Shown: positions 43,745 through 55,734 of the stretch, one piece after another
Position numbering within the stretch: the stretch's first letter is position 1
Layout: the number at the start of each line of letters is the position of its first letter
Origin: Arctopsyche grandis
Lineage: Eukaryota > Arthropoda > Insecta > Trichoptera > Hydropsychidae
NCBI RefSeq assembly: GCF_051622035.1
Contig: NC_135358.1
Location: forward strand, 4,913,501-4,977,500
Direction of reading: 5' to 3'
DNA length: 64,000 nt
Program-made: the position numbers and the translations under genes
The notes under the pieces: generated by a model
Told to the model about the DNA's origin: nothing
Seen by the model: the letters and a program-made list of their open reading frames with translations, nothing else
Database searches by the model: none

Positions 43745-46292
43745 CTAACTTTATGAAACGTAACCCAACCTAACCTAACTATCACCGAAATCAATGAATT
43801 CGACATTGCAAAAATATACACAAAACGTGTTAACCTCACAAAACCTAATCCAACCTAACCAAAGCATCACCGAAATCAAAAAATTCGACATTGCCAAAAT
43901 ATCCACAAAACGTGCCATTCTCACTAAACCTAACCCAACCTAACCTTATCATCACCGAAATCAAAGAATTCGACTTTGCCAAATACCTAAAAAACGTGCT
44001 TACTTCACGAAACCTAATCCAACCTAACCAAACCATCACCGGATCAAAGAATTCAACCTTGCCAAAATATCCACAAAACGACCTTACCTCACAAAACCTA
44101 ACCCAACCTAAACTATCCATCACCGAAATCAAGGAATTCGACATTGCAAAAATATACACAAAACGTGCTTACCTCACCAAACCTGACCCAACTTAACCTA
44201 ACAATCACCGAAATAAAAGAATTTGACAATGCAAAAATATCAACAAAACGTGATAAACTCAAAAAACCTAACCCGAACTAACCTAACCATCACCGAAATG
44301 AAAGAATTCGACCATGCCAAAATATCCACTAAACGTGCTTACCTCACCAAACCTAACACAACCTAACCTTATCATCACCGAAATCAAAGAATTCGACTTT
44401 GCCAAAATATCCAAAAAACGTGCTTTCTTCTTGAAAACTAACCCAACCTAACCTAACCATCACTAAAATCAAAGAATTTATGAATGCAAAAATATTTACA
44501 AAACGTGCTTACCTCACAAAACCTTACCCAAACTAACCTAAACATCACCGAAATCGAAGAATTCGACATTGCAAAAATATCCACAAAACGTGCTTACCTG
44601 ACGAAACCTAACCCAACCTTACCTAACCATCACCGAAATCAAACGATTCGACATCGCAAAAATATCCACAAAACGTGCCATTCTCACAAAACCTAACCCA
44701 ACCTAACCTAACTTTCACCGAAATAACAGAATTTGATAATGAAAAAAACTCACACAAAACGACTTACTGCACCAATCTTAACCCAACCTAACCTAACTAT
44801 CACCAAAATCAAAGAATTCGATATTGCCAAAATATCCACAATACGTGCTTACCTCACAAAACGTAACCCAACCTAACCTAACCATCACCGAAATCAATGA
44901 ATTCGACATTGCAAAAATATACACAAAACGTGCTAACTTCACCAAACCTGACCCAACCTAACCTTACTTTCACCGAAATAAAAGAATTTGACAATGAAAA
45001 AAAATTACACAAAACGTGCTTACTGCACCAAACTTAACCCAACCTAACCTAACCATCACCAAAATCAACGAATTTGACAATGCAAAAGTATCCACAAAAC
45101 TTGCTTACCTCACAAAACCTAACCCAAACTAACCTTAACATCACCGAAATCGAAGAATTCGACATTGCAAAAATATCCACAAAACGTGCTTTCCTCACCA
45201 AACCTTACCCAACCTAACCTTACCATCCCGCAATCAAAGAATTCGACATTGCCAAAATATCCACAATACGTGCTTACCTCACAAAACGTAACCCAACCTA
45301 ACCTAACCATCACCGAAATCAATGAATTCGACATTGCAAAAATATACACTAAACGTGCTTACCTCACCAAACCTAACCCAACCTAACCTTACCATCACCG
45401 AAATCAAAGAATTCGACATTGCAAAAATATCTACTAAACGTGCTTTCCTCACCAAAGCTTACCCAACCTAACCTAACCATCACCGAAATTAAAGAATTTG
45501 ACAATGCAAAAATATCCACAAAACGTGCTTACTTCACCAACTCTAACCCAACCTAACCTTACCATCACCGAAATCAAAGAATTCGACATTGCAAAAATAT
45601 CTACTAAACGTGCTTTCCTCACCAAACCTTACCCAACCTAATCTAACCATCACCGAAATTAAAGAATTTGACAATGCAAAAATATCCACAAAACGTGCTT
45701 ACTTCACCAACCCTAATCCAACCTAACCGAACCATCACCGAAATCGAAGAATTTGACATTGCCAAAATATCCACAAAACGTGCCGTTCTCCCAAAACCTA
45801 ACCCAACCTAACCTAACCACCACCGAAATCAATGAATTCGACATTGCGAAAATATACACAAAACGTGCTAACTTCACGAAACGTAACCCAACCTAACCTA
45901 ACTATCACCGAAATCAAAGAATTCGACATTGCAAAAATATCCACTAAACGTGCTTACCTCACCAAACCTAACTCAACCTACCCTAACCATCACCGAAATC
46001 AAAGAATTCGACTTTGCCAAAATATCCAAAAAACGTGCTTACTTCACGAAAACTAACCCAACCTAACCTAACCATCACCGAAATCAAATAATTTGACATT
46101 GCCAAAATATCCACAAAACGTGCCATTCTCACAAAACCTAATCCAACCTAACTTAACTACCACCGAAATCAATGAATTCGACATTGCAAAAATATACACA
46201 AAACGTGCTAACTTCATGAAACGTAACCCAACCTAACCTAACTATCACCGAAATCAATGAATTCGACATTGCAAAAATATACACAAAACGTG
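41190..46292 (+). repeat. 2,548-bp tandem duplication (30 monomers)
   Basis: About 41,190-43,744 and about 43,738-46,292 match at offset 2,548. This pair is nested in the larger duplication, and a third copy is at 48,493-51,047. Small differences are visible, such as CCCGAACTAACC near 44,272 against CCCAATCTAACC near 41,724. Confidence 0.85.
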
Positions 46293-47312
46293 CTAACTTC
46301 ACGAAACGTAACCCAACCTAACCTAACTATCACCAAAATCAATGAATTCGACATTGCAAAAATATCCACAAAACGTGCTTACTTCACCAACCCTAATATA
46401 ACCTAACCTAACCATCACCGAAATCAAATAATTCGACATTGCCAAAATATCCACAAAACGTGCCATTCTCACAAAACCTAATCCAACCTAACCTTACCAT
46501 CCCGCAATCAAAGAATTCGACATTGCCAAAATATCCACAATACGTGCTTACCTCACAAAACGTAACCCAACCTAACCTAACCATCACCGAAATCAATGAA
46601 TTCGACATTGCAAAAATATACACAAAACGTGCTAACTTCACCAAACCTGACCCAACCTAACCTTACTTTCACCGAAATAAAAGAATTTGACAATGAAAAA
46701 AAAATACACAAAACGTGCTTACTGCACCAAACTTAACCCAACCTAACCTAACCATCACCAAAATCAACGAATTTGACAATGCAAAAGTATCCACAAAACT
46801 TGCTTACCTCACAAAACCTAACCCAAACTAACCTTAACATCACCGAAATCGAAGAATTCGACATTGCAAAAATATCCACAAAACGTGCTTTCCTCACCAA
46901 ACCTTACCCAACCTACCCTAACCATCACCGAAATCAAAGAATTCGACTTTGCCAAAATATCCAAAAAACGTGCTTACTTCACGAAAACTAACCCAACCTA
47001 ACCTAACCATCACCGAAATCAAATAATTTGACATTGCCAAAATATCCACAAAACGTGCCATTCTCACAAAACCTAATCCAACCTAACTTAACTACCACCG
47101 AAATCAATGAATTCGACATTGCAAAAATATACACAAAACGTGCTAACTTCATGAAACGTAACCCAACCTAACCTAACTATCACCGAAATCAATGAATTCG
47201 ACATTGCAAAAATATACACAAAACGTGCTAACTTCACGAAACGTAACCCAACCTAACCTTACTATCACCAAAATCAATGAATTCGACATTGCAAAAATAT
47301 CCACAAAACGTG
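43716..47312 (+). repeat. 3.6-kb segment duplicated at 48,471-52,067
   Basis: Constant offset of 4,755 bp. Together with the 7,303 and 2,548 offsets (4,755 + 2,548 = 7,303), this shows a duplication that already contained the tandem pair, followed by unequal exchange. Confidence 0.85.
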
Positions 47313-50300
47313 CCATTCTCATAAAACCTAACCCAACCTAACCTAACCACCACCGAAATCAATGAATTTGACATTGCAAAAATATACACAAAACGTGCCA
47401 TTCTCACAAAACCTAACCCAACCTCACCTAACCACCACCGAAATCAAAGAATTCGACATTGCAAAAATATACACAAAACGTGCTAACTTTATGAAACGTA
47501 ACCCATCCTAACCTAACTATCACCGAAATCAATGAATTCGACATTGCAAAAATATACACAAAACGTGCTAACCTCACAAAACCTAATCCAACCTAACCAA
47601 AGCATCACCGAAATCAAAGAATTCGACATTGCCAAAATATCCACAAAACGTGCCATTCTCACAAAACCTAACCCAACCTAACCTAACCACCACCGAAATC
47701 AATGAATTCGACATTGCAAAAATATACACAAAACGTGCTAACTTCACGAAACCTAATCCAACCTAACCAAACCATCACCGGATCAAAGAATTCAACCTTG
47801 CCAAAATATACACAAAACGTGCTTACTTCACGAAACGTGACCCAACCTAACCTAACTATCACCAAAATCAAAGAATTCGACATTGCAAAAATATACACAA
47901 AACGTGCTAACCTCACTTAACCTTACCCAACCTAACCTAACCATCCTGCAATCAAAGAATTCGACTTTGCTAAAATATCCAAAAAACGTGCTTACTTCAC
48001 GAAACCTAAACCAACCTAACCTTACCACCACCGAAATCAATGAATTCGACATTGCAAAAATATACACAAAACGTGCTTACTTCACGAAACGTGACCCAAC
48101 CTAACCTAACTATCACCAAAATCAAAGAAGTCGACATTGCAAAAATATACACAAAACGTGCTAACCTCACTTAACCTAACCCAACCTAACCTAACCATCC
48201 TGCAATCAAAGAATTCGACATTGCCAAAATATCCACAAAACGTGCTTACCTCACAAAACCTAATTCAACCTAACCTAAGCATCACCGAAATGAAAGAATT
48301 CGACATTGCCAAAATATCCACAAAACGTGCCATTCTCACAAAACCTAACCCAACCTAACCTAACCACCACCGAAATCAATGAATTTGACATTGCAAAAAT
48401 ATACACAAAACGTGCCATTCTCACAAAACCTAACCCAACCTCACCTAACCACCACCGAAATCAAAGAATTCGACATTGCAAAAATATACACAAAACGTGC
48501 TAACTTTATGAAACGTAACCCAACCTAACCTAACTATCACCGAAATCAATGAATTCGACATTGCAAAAATATACACAATACGTGCTAACCTCACAAAACC
48601 TAATCCAACCTAACCAAAGCATCACCGAAATCAAAGAATTCGACATTGCCAAAATATCCACAAAACGTGCCATTCTCACTAAACCTAACCCAACCTAACC
48701 TTATCATCACCGAAATCAAAGAATTCGACTTTGCCAAATACCTAAAAAACGTGCTTACTTCACGAAACCTAATCCAACCTAACCAAACCATCACCGGATC
48801 AAAGAATTCAACCTTGCCAAAATATCCACAAAACGACCTTACCTCACAAAACCTAACCCAACCTAAACTATCCATCACCGAAATCAAGGAATTCGACATT
48901 GCAAAAATATACACAAAACGTGCTTACCTCACCAAACCTGACCCAACTTAAACTAACAATCACCGAAATAAAAGAATTTGACAATGCAAAAATATCAACA
49001 AAACGTGATAAACTCAAAAAACCTAACCCAATCTAACCTAACCATCACCGAAATGAAAGAATTCGACCATGCCAAAATATCCACTAAACGTGCTTACCTC
49101 ACCAAACCTAACACAACCTAACCTTATCATCACCGAAATCAAAGAATTCGACTTTGCCAAAATATCCAAAAAACGTGCTTTCTTCTTGAAAACTAACCCA
49201 ACCTAACCTAACCATCACTAAAATCAAAGAATTTATGAATGCAAAAATATTTACAAAACGTGCTTACCTCACAAAACCTTACCCAAACTAACCTAAACAT
49301 CACCGAAATCGAAGAATTCGACATTGCAAAAATATCCACAAAACGTGCTTACCTGACGAAACCTAACCCAACCTTACCTAACCATCACCGAAATCAAACG
49401 ATTCGACATCGCAAAAATATCCACAAAACGTGCCATTCTCACAAAACCTAACCCAACCTAACCTAACTTTCACCGAAATAACAGAATTTGATAATGAAAA
49501 AAACTCACACAAAACGACTTACTGCACCAATCTTAACCCAACCTAACCTAACTATCACCAAAATCAAAGAATTCGATATTGCCAAAATATCCACAATACG
49601 TGCTTACCTCACAAAACGTAACCCAACCTAACCTAACCATCACCGAAATCAATGAATTCGACATTGCAAAAATATACACAAAACGTGCTAACTTCACCAA
49701 ACCTGACCCAACCTAACCTTACTTTCACCGAAATAAAAGAATTTGACAATGAAAAAAAATTACACAAAACGTGCTTACTGCACCAAACTTAACCCAACCT
49801 AACCTAACCATCACCAAAATCAACAAATTTGACAATGCAAAAGTATCCACAAAACTTGCTTACCTCACAAAACCTAACCCAAACTAACCTTAACATCACC
49901 GAAATCGAAGAATTCGACATTGCAAAAATATCCACAAAACGTGCTTTCCTCACCAAACCTTACCCAACCTAACCTTACCATCCCGCAATCAAAGAATTCG
50001 ACATTGCCAAAATATCCACAATACGTGCTTACCTCACAAAACGTAACCCAACCTAACCTAACCATCACCGAAATCAATGAATTCGACATTGCAAAAATAT
50101 ACACTAAACGTGCTTACCTCACCAAACCTAACCCAACCTAACCTTACCATCACCGAAATCAAAGAATTCGACATTGCAAAAATATCTACTAAACGTGCTT
50201 TCCTCACCAAACCTTACCCAACCTAACCTAACCATCACCGAAATTAAAGAATTTGACAATGCAAAAATATCCACAAAACGTGCTTACTTCACCAACTCTA

Positions 50301-50734
50301 ACCCAACCTAACCTTACCATCACCGAAATCAAAGAATTCGACATTGCAAAAATATCTACTAAACGTGCTTTCCTCACCAAACCTTACCCAACCTAATCTA
50401 ACCATCACCGAAATTAAAGAATTTGACAATGCAAAAATATCCACAAAACGTGCTTACTTCACCAACCCTAATCCAACCTAACCGAACCATCACCGAAATC
50501 GAAGAATTTGACATTGCCAAAATATCCACAAAACGTGCCGTTCTCCCAAAACCTAACCCAACCTAACCTAACCACCACCGAAATCAATGAATTCGACATT
50601 GCGAAAATATACACAAAACGTGCTAACTTCACGAAACGTAACCCAACCTAACCTAACTATCACCGAAATCAAAGAATTCGACATTGCAAAAATATCCACT
50701 AAACGTGCTTACCTCACCAAACCTAACTCAACCT

Positions 50735-52700
50735 ACCCTAACCATCACCGAAATCAAAGAATTCGACTTTGCCAAAATATCCAAAAAACGTGCTTACTTC
50801 ACGAAAACTAACCCAACCTAACCTAACCATCACCGAAATCAAATAATTTGACATTGCCAAAATATCCACAAAACGTGCCATTCTCACAAAACCTAATCCA
50901 ACCTAACTTAACTACCACCGAAATCAATGAATTCGACATTGCAAAAATATACACAAAACGTGCTAACTTCATGAAACGTAACCCAACCTAACCTAACTAT
51001 CACCGAAATCAATGAATTCGACATTGCAAAAATATACACAAAACGTGCTAACTTCACGAAACGTAACCCAACCTAACCTAACTATCACCAAAATCAATGA
51101 ATTCGACATTGCAAAAATATCCACAAAACGTGCTTACTTCACCAACCCTAATATAACCTAACCTAACCATCACCGAAATCAAATAATTCGACATTGCCAA
51201 AATATCCACAAAACGTGCCATTCTCACAAAACCTAATCCAACCTAACCTTACCATCCCGCAATCAAAGAATTCGACATTGCCAAAATATCCACAATACGT
51301 GCTTACCTCACAAAACGTAACCCAACCTAACCTAACCATCACCGAAATCAATGAATTCGACATTGCAAAAATATACACAAAACGTGCTAACTTCACCAAA
51401 CCTGACCCAACCTAACCTTACTTTCACCGAAATAAAAGAATTTGACAATGAAAAAAAAATACACAAAACGTGCTTACTGCACCAAACTTAACCCAACCTA
51501 ACCTAACCATCACCAAAATCAACGAATTTGACAATGCAAAAGTATCCACAAAACTTGCTTACCTCACAAAACCTAACCCAAACTAACCTTAACATCACCG
51601 AAATCGAAGAATTCGACATTGCAAAAATATCCACAAAACGTGCTTTCCTCACCAAACCTTACCCAACCTACCCTAACCATCACCGAAATCAAAGAATTCG
51701 ACTTTGCCAAAATATCCAAAAAACGTGCTTACTTCACGAAAACTAACCCAACCTAACCTAACCATCACCGAAATCAAATAATTTGACATTGCCAAAATAT
51801 CCACAAAACGTGCCATTCTCACAAAACCTAATCCAACCTAACTTAACTACCACCGAAATCAATGAATTCGACATTGCAAAAATATACACAAAACGTGCTA
51901 ACTTCATGAAACGTAACCCAACCTAACCTAACTATCACCGAAATCAATGAATTCGACATTGCAAAAATATACACAAAACGTGCTAACTTCACGAAACGTA
52001 ACCCAACCTAACCTTACTATCACCAAAATCAATGAATTCGACATTGCAAAAATATCCACAAAACGTGCTTACTTCACCAACCCTAATATAACCTAACCTA
52101 ACCATCACCGAAATCAAATAATTCGACATTGCCAAAATATCCACAAAACGTGCCATTCTCACAAAACCTAATCCAACCTAACCTTACCATCCCGCAATCA
52201 AAGAATTCGACATTGCCAAAATATCCACAATACGTGCTTACCTCACAAAACGTAACCCAACCTAACCTAACCATCACCGAAATCAATGAATTCGACATTG
52301 CAAAAATATACACAAAACGTGCTAACTTCACCAAACCTGACCCAACCTAACCTTACTTTCACCGAAATAAAAGAATTTGACAATGAAAAAAAAATACACA
52401 AAACGTGCTTACTGCACCAAACTTAACCCAACCTAGCCTAACCATCACCAAAATCAACGAATTTGACAATGCAAAAGTATCCACAAAACTTGCTTACCTC
52501 ACAAAACCTAACCCAAACTAACCTTAACATCACCGAAATCGAAGAATTCGACATTGCAAAAATATCCACAAAACGTGCTTTCCTCACCAAACCTTACCCA
52601 ACCTACCCTAACCATCACCGAAATCAAAGAATTCGACTTTGCCAAAATATCCAAAAAACGTGCTTACTTCACGAAAACTAACCCAACCTAACCTAACCAT
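50735..52700 (+). repeat. 935-bp (11-mer) HOR, ~2.1 copies
   Basis: The sequence from about 50,735 to 51,669 repeats at offset 935 to about 52,604 and starts a third time. Landmarks are TTTGACATTGCC after AAATAA, ACCAACCCTAATATAACC, CCCGCAATC and TGAAAAAAAAATACAC. This is the last homogenised block before the retrotransposon. Confidence 0.8.
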
Positions 52701-52917
52701 CACCGAAATCAAAGAATTCGACATTGCAAAAATATACACAAAACGTGCTTACTTCACGAACGTAACCCAACCTAACCTAACTATCACTGAAATCAATGAA
52801 TTCGACATTGCAAAACTATACACAAAACGTGCTAACTTCACGAAACGTAACCCAACCTAACCTAACTATCACCGAAATAAAAGAATTTGACAATGCGAAA
52901 ATATCCACAAAACGTGC

Positions 52918-52922
52918 TAACC
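52918..52922 (+). repeat. Target-site duplication, left copy (TAACC)
   Basis: TAACC lies directly against the poly-T that marks the 3' end of the minus-strand retrotransposon and is repeated at 55,748-55,752 beyond its 5' end. Left monomer bases (55) plus right bases (30) after removing the element and one TAACC make exactly 85. Confidence 0.85.
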
Positions 52923-52944
52923 TTTTTTTTTTTTTTTTTTTTTT
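52923..52944 (-). other. Poly(A) tail of the retrotransposon (A22)
   Basis: An uninterrupted run of 22 T on the + strand, hence A22 at the element's 3' end. It joins directly to the target at CTAACC, as expected if a nick after CC on the C-rich strand primed reverse transcription. Confidence 0.95.
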
Positions 52945-53091
52945 ATCGTCGGAGGTGGGGAATCTTTCAAAGACATCCTCCAGCCCGAACTGGAGGATAG
53001 TGTCGGATTTTTACCGACTAAACCCCACCCCCTTGACACCTCTGCTCCCCGGACACATTTTCATGTTTTGCTTCGGGAAAGCAGTTTTGTC
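52945..53091 (-). other. 3' UTR of the retrotransposon
   Basis: About 147 bp between the TAA stop at 53,092-53,094 and the A tail. It holds a perfect 9-bp stem with a 6-nt loop (52,975-52,983 paired with 52,990-52,998; arms ATCCTCCAG and CTGGAGGAT) and a second, weaker 5-bp stem (53,002-53,006 with 53,014-53,018). In R1/R2-like elements, 3' UTR structure is often what the element's own reverse transcriptase recognises. That role here is inferred. Confidence 0.8.
52975..52998 (-). other. 3' UTR hairpin
   Basis: Inverted repeat with arms of nine bases, fully paired, and a six-base loop. It lies about 30 bp from the A tail. Confidence 0.75.
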
Positions 53092-53751
53092 TTAGCCATT
53101 TATGGCTCTTCCTTCGAGTTCTCGGGTTCTTTCTGCTTCTTCTTTCTTTTTCATTATCGTGGTAGCAAATGCTTCCCACGCTGACCAGGCAGTTGCGCTA
53201 TCCAGTATGTCGAAGATCATGTTTCTCGGCGTCAGATGTTCTACGCCGATTACAGTTCTGAATGTTCTTCTGTCGTCTTCCCATGCTGGACAATCAAAGG
53301 TTGTGTGGGCCGCGTCGTCTTTCTCGTTTCCACAGTGGTGGCACGTCGGAGTTGTTTCCTTTCCTATTTTGTGTAGGTAGGTCCCGAAGCACCCGTGACC
53401 TGTGAGTATTTGGGTCGTGTGGTGATTCAGTTCACCGTGCTTTCTTTGGCACCACGCTTTTAGGTCTCCGATGAGATGGTGTGTCCATCGACCTTTTTCA
53501 GAGTTGTTCCATCTGTCTTGCCATTTGATCATTGTTGTCTCTCTGGCTGTACTCTTCTTTTCACCTCTGTAGATCGCTTGTCGTTCTAGAGCGAGTAAGT
53601 CGATCGGTGGAATGGCGCACAACACCAGGATGGCATCTTCTGATACTGTTCGGTATGCCGCTGCAACTCTTAATGCAACTCTTCTTTGTACTCTAGCGAG
53701 GCTGAGCCGCGTCCTCTCAACCTTTGTTTTTTTCCGCCCAAATCGGAGCAC
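53092..53751 (-). pseudogene. Retrotransposon ORF2 C-terminal segment (thumb to CCHC zinc knuckle)
   Basis: Open to a TAA at 53,092-53,094. This is the part of ORF2 downstream of the reverse transcriptase palm. The segment has VQRRVALRVAAAYRTVSEDA near residue 23-42, a region conserved in R1/LOA-type polyproteins, then GRWTHHLI near residue 90 and a zinc knuckle with spacing C-x2-C-x8-H-x4-C (PTCHHCG ... H ... FDCPAW, around residues 134-156). The zinc knuckle is typical of R1-type elements and is thought to bind nucleic acid. The true reading frame enters from the 346-codon segment upstream through a frameshift in an A7 run (53,727-53,733). Six A would restore continuity, so one base appears to have been gained. 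The first few residues of this open frame are therefore not real protein sequence. Being shifted, it cannot be made as part of the polyprotein. Confidence 0.88.
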
Positions 53752-54769
53752 CGTACAGGAGGACTGAGTGTACTACTTCACAGTATAGTTTTCTTCTCCT
53801 CTGTTTCGGTCCACCGATGTTGGGCATCAGTCTGGCGAGGTCTTCTGCTATTTGGGCCGCCCTAGTTCCCGCTTTTACCGCATGTTTTGCAAAGCGTAGT
53901 TTGTCATCTAACTGCACTCCCAAATACCGCAGTGATCTGCTGAACGTCACCTCAAAACCGTTGACTGTTTTTTGAGGAGGCAGTAGCTTTCTACGTCTTG
54001 TGAAGAATACAGCTTCGGTTTTCTGGACGGCGAGCTCCAAGCCCGCATCCACGAGCCATTTTTTAACCCTTCTTATGGCTTCTTCGCTTCTTAGGCGTAA
54101 AGATGTTGTGTTCTTTGCGGTGACAAGCAACGCGACATCGTCAGCAAAGGCGACCAGGCTCGTTTCATCTGGCATTGGGATCTTCAACAAGCCGTCGTAC
54201 ATTACATTCCAAAGCGCCGGGCCCAGGACCGATCCCTGTGGTACGCCCGCAGTGACTGATCGTTTGTATTTTTTGCCCATGCATTCATACAGAAGGATTC
54301 TGTCCGAAAAATAGCTCTCGATCATCTTGATAAGTTTTTCCGGAGCATTGATAGTGACTAATGCATCGCGAGTCCTTCCCCAGTTGGCAGTGTTGAATGC
54401 ATTTTTTATGTCGAGCGCGATCATCACAACATGTTTGCTCGCCTTGACGCTCCCACGCCATGCAAGTCTTACGGTGTTTACGACTTCACTGATCGCGTCA
54501 ATAGTGGAGCGACCGGGTCGAAATCCAAATTGCTGCGATGACAGTCCTGTGTCGCTGTTTTCTAGCTGTTGTTGTAGTCGCTGTAGGAGAAGTCTCTCTA
54601 GTAACTTTCCTACCCCGTCAAGTAGGCAGAGTGGCCTGTATGATGAGGGTCCTGGTGGGCCTCCCTTTCCTTTTGAAATCAGCACGAGTTTTTGTCTTTT
54701 CCATGGTTTTGGAAAGGTTCCTTCCGACAGACAAGCATTGAAAGTCGTCAACAGCAACGCAGGCCGCTC
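53717..54769 (-). pseudogene. Retrotransposon reverse transcriptase domain (ORF2 middle)
   Basis: RNA-dependent DNA polymerase that copies the element RNA at the nicked target. Motifs in order, counted from the TTG at 54,757: SYRPLCLL at residues 39-46, QFGFRPGRSTIDAI at 76-89, LDIKNAFN at 115-122 (first catalytic Asp, residue 116), GVPQGSVLGP at 171-180, FADD at 204-207 (catalytic Asp pair 206-207), then an SLRYLGV motif further on. All three catalytic aspartates are kept, so this domain is intact in itself. Residue conservation extends a few codons upstream of the TTG, so no real start codon exists here; the segment is an internal part of ORF2. It is separated from the upstream linker by a frameshift near 54,771 and from the C-terminal part by the A7 frameshift. 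Confidence 0.93.
53727..53733 (-). other. Frameshift in an A7 run
   Basis: On the minus strand the RT segment ends in WAEKNKG and a stop, while the next frame continues with KVERTR. Removing one A from the run joins the two. A homopolymer of this kind may be a true mutation or a sequencing error. Confidence 0.75.
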
Positions 54770-55248
54770 AAGGCAATTCTTTTAATAACTGCGTTTGGAA
54801 TGCAGTCCGGTCCCGGCACCTTTTCAATATTTATTCGTTTGGCGGCTGCTACGACTTCTTCCTCCGTGAAAATCAGCATCTCATCACCAGTACTGCTCGC
54901 CGATCGTCTTTCCATCACTGGGTGTTGCGGAAAGAGGCCATCTATGACCAATTCAAGACTCGCCTTATTTTCAAGATATGGATCGACAGTTCCAATTCGG
55001 AGCTTTTTCCTTATGATCTTATATGGGCTCCCCCACGGATCCACATCAATCGATTTCCAGAGCTCTTTCCAGCATCTCTCTTTACTTTCTTTTATAGCTT
55101 TTCGTAAAGCTATCCTGGCTTCTTGATATTTCACTCTGTGCTGTTCATTGCTTGACCGTCGTTGTGCTCGGCGTCTGCAGGTTAAGCACTCGCGGCGAAG
55201 TATGGCGATGTTTTCGGTCCACCAGAAGACCGGGCGCCTCTTTTTACC
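54748..55248 (-). pseudogene. Retrotransposon ORF2 linker between endonuclease and RT
   Basis: After the TGA at 55,249-55,251 the same frame stays open for about 160 codons. It shows RRPVFWWTENIAILRREC, the usual Trp-rich motif just after the endonuclease in R1-like ORF2, then a basic helical stretch (around KAIKESKERCWKEL), DPWGSPYKI, and finally GPDCIPN, the N-terminal RT motif where the element's consensus has GPDGIPN-like residues. Beyond about 54,772 the homologous sequence moves to another frame (ERPALLL), consistent with loss of one base, probably one C of CCC. The 15 or so last residues of this frame up to 54,748 are out of frame and not real. Confidence 0.85.
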
Positions 55249-55251
55249 TCA
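55249..55251 (-). other. In-frame TGA stop inside ORF2
   Basis: Minus-strand codons read AGA CGA TGA GGT AAA, where an Arg-rich stretch is expected. A single C-to-T change from CGA would explain it. It ends the endonuclease fragment while homology carries on in the same frame. Confidence 0.85.
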
Positions 55252-55734
55252 TCGTCTCGGCATCGATGCGTCGCAGCTCTCACTCAATAGGTCATTTAAT
55301 GAGTTGGCAATGTCTTCGGCTCCAACCCCGCTGCTCGCGACGTCAGTCACTTTTGATCTTAGTTCTGCAACGGCTTCGTCCAAAGCTACGATGTCCAGCT
55401 TACGAGCTCCCCAGCCAGAACTAGAAGGTAACATTTGTGGCCCGGCGAGGCGATCTTCCAACTCGAAGCCAATGTAGCGATGGTCGCTGTGAGAGAAGCT
55501 GTCAAGCACTTGCCATTTTCGGATCCTGCCAATTATTGTTTCACGTGCAAATGTGACATCGATGACCGATCCGGTGCTGCCCCGAACGAACGTGTAAGCA
55601 CTTCCTACGTTGGCCGCATGCAGATGTAAATGCGATGCCATTTCAGAGAGTAAAATACCTCTGCGATCCGTTGTTTGAGAGCCCCACTCTGGAGCTTTTG
55701 AGTTAAAATCTCCGGCAACGACAACAGGTAATGT
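55249..55734 (-). pseudogene. Retrotransposon endonuclease domain, C-terminal half
   Basis: AP-endonuclease-like domain that nicks the target DNA. The fragment begins just before the VVVAGDFN motif (about 55,700-55,730), followed by an EWGS motif, then SVIDVTF and SDHRYI, whose Asp-His pair belongs to the active site. The N-terminal part with the first catalytic residues is missing because the insertion is truncated here at its 5' end. The region is open from the junction to the TGA at 55,249. A start codon at 55,641 is internal and not meaningful. In telomere-targeting relatives this domain sets the insertion site, so the full-length source copy's endonuclease would be the part to examine for target choice. 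Confidence 0.88.

Larger units (their letters stand above)
1..52922 (+). repeat. ~85-bp telomere-like satellite array, left block
   Basis: Continuous head-to-tail tandem array with all monomers in one orientation. A typical monomer, 9,580-9,664, is exactly 85 bp. It starts ATCACCGAAATC, has GAATTC at bases 16-21, an A/T tract at about 30-40, ACAAAACGTGC at about 41-51, a short CTAAC/TTACC segment followed by TCAC, and a tail of 5-bp units (TAACC, CAACC, TAACC, TAACT). On the other strand the tail reads as TTAGG with one TTGGG variant. Monomers differ at diagnostic positions (AAATATACAC or AAATATCCAC; CATGAAACG, CACGAAACC or CTCACAAAACC), and these subfamilies are ordered into higher-order repeats. 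Most monomers carry an EcoRI site (GAATTC), so an 85-bp digestion ladder is predicted. No gene lies inside. Open frames of 60-100 codons recur because 85 is 28 codons plus one base, so a reading frame rotates until it meets the TAA of the tail. Confidence 0.97.

Noticed and set aside
334..52860. Dozens of 60-104-codon open frames on both strands inside the array
   Set aside because: They are translations of the repeat. The same peptides recur at every HOR copy, both strands are open at once, frames stop at the TAA or TAG of the telomere-like tail, and an 85-bp unit rotates the frame.
1..52922. CRISPR-like array of regular repeats
   Set aside because: There are no unique spacers between conserved repeats; whole 85-bp monomers repeat, and the setting is eukaryotic.
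52923..52944. Poly-T as an assembly gap or low-quality run
   Set aside because: It sits exactly between a target-site duplication and a retrotransposon 3' UTR, so it is explained as an A tail. Its exact length may still be uncertain.
53102..53380. Plus-strand open frames within the retrotransposon (also 54,000-54,314, 54,327-54,785, 54,692-55,126 and 55,148-55,477)
   Set aside because: They are antisense shadows of the ORF2 segments, whose minus-strand translations carry the RT, endonuclease and zinc-knuckle motifs.
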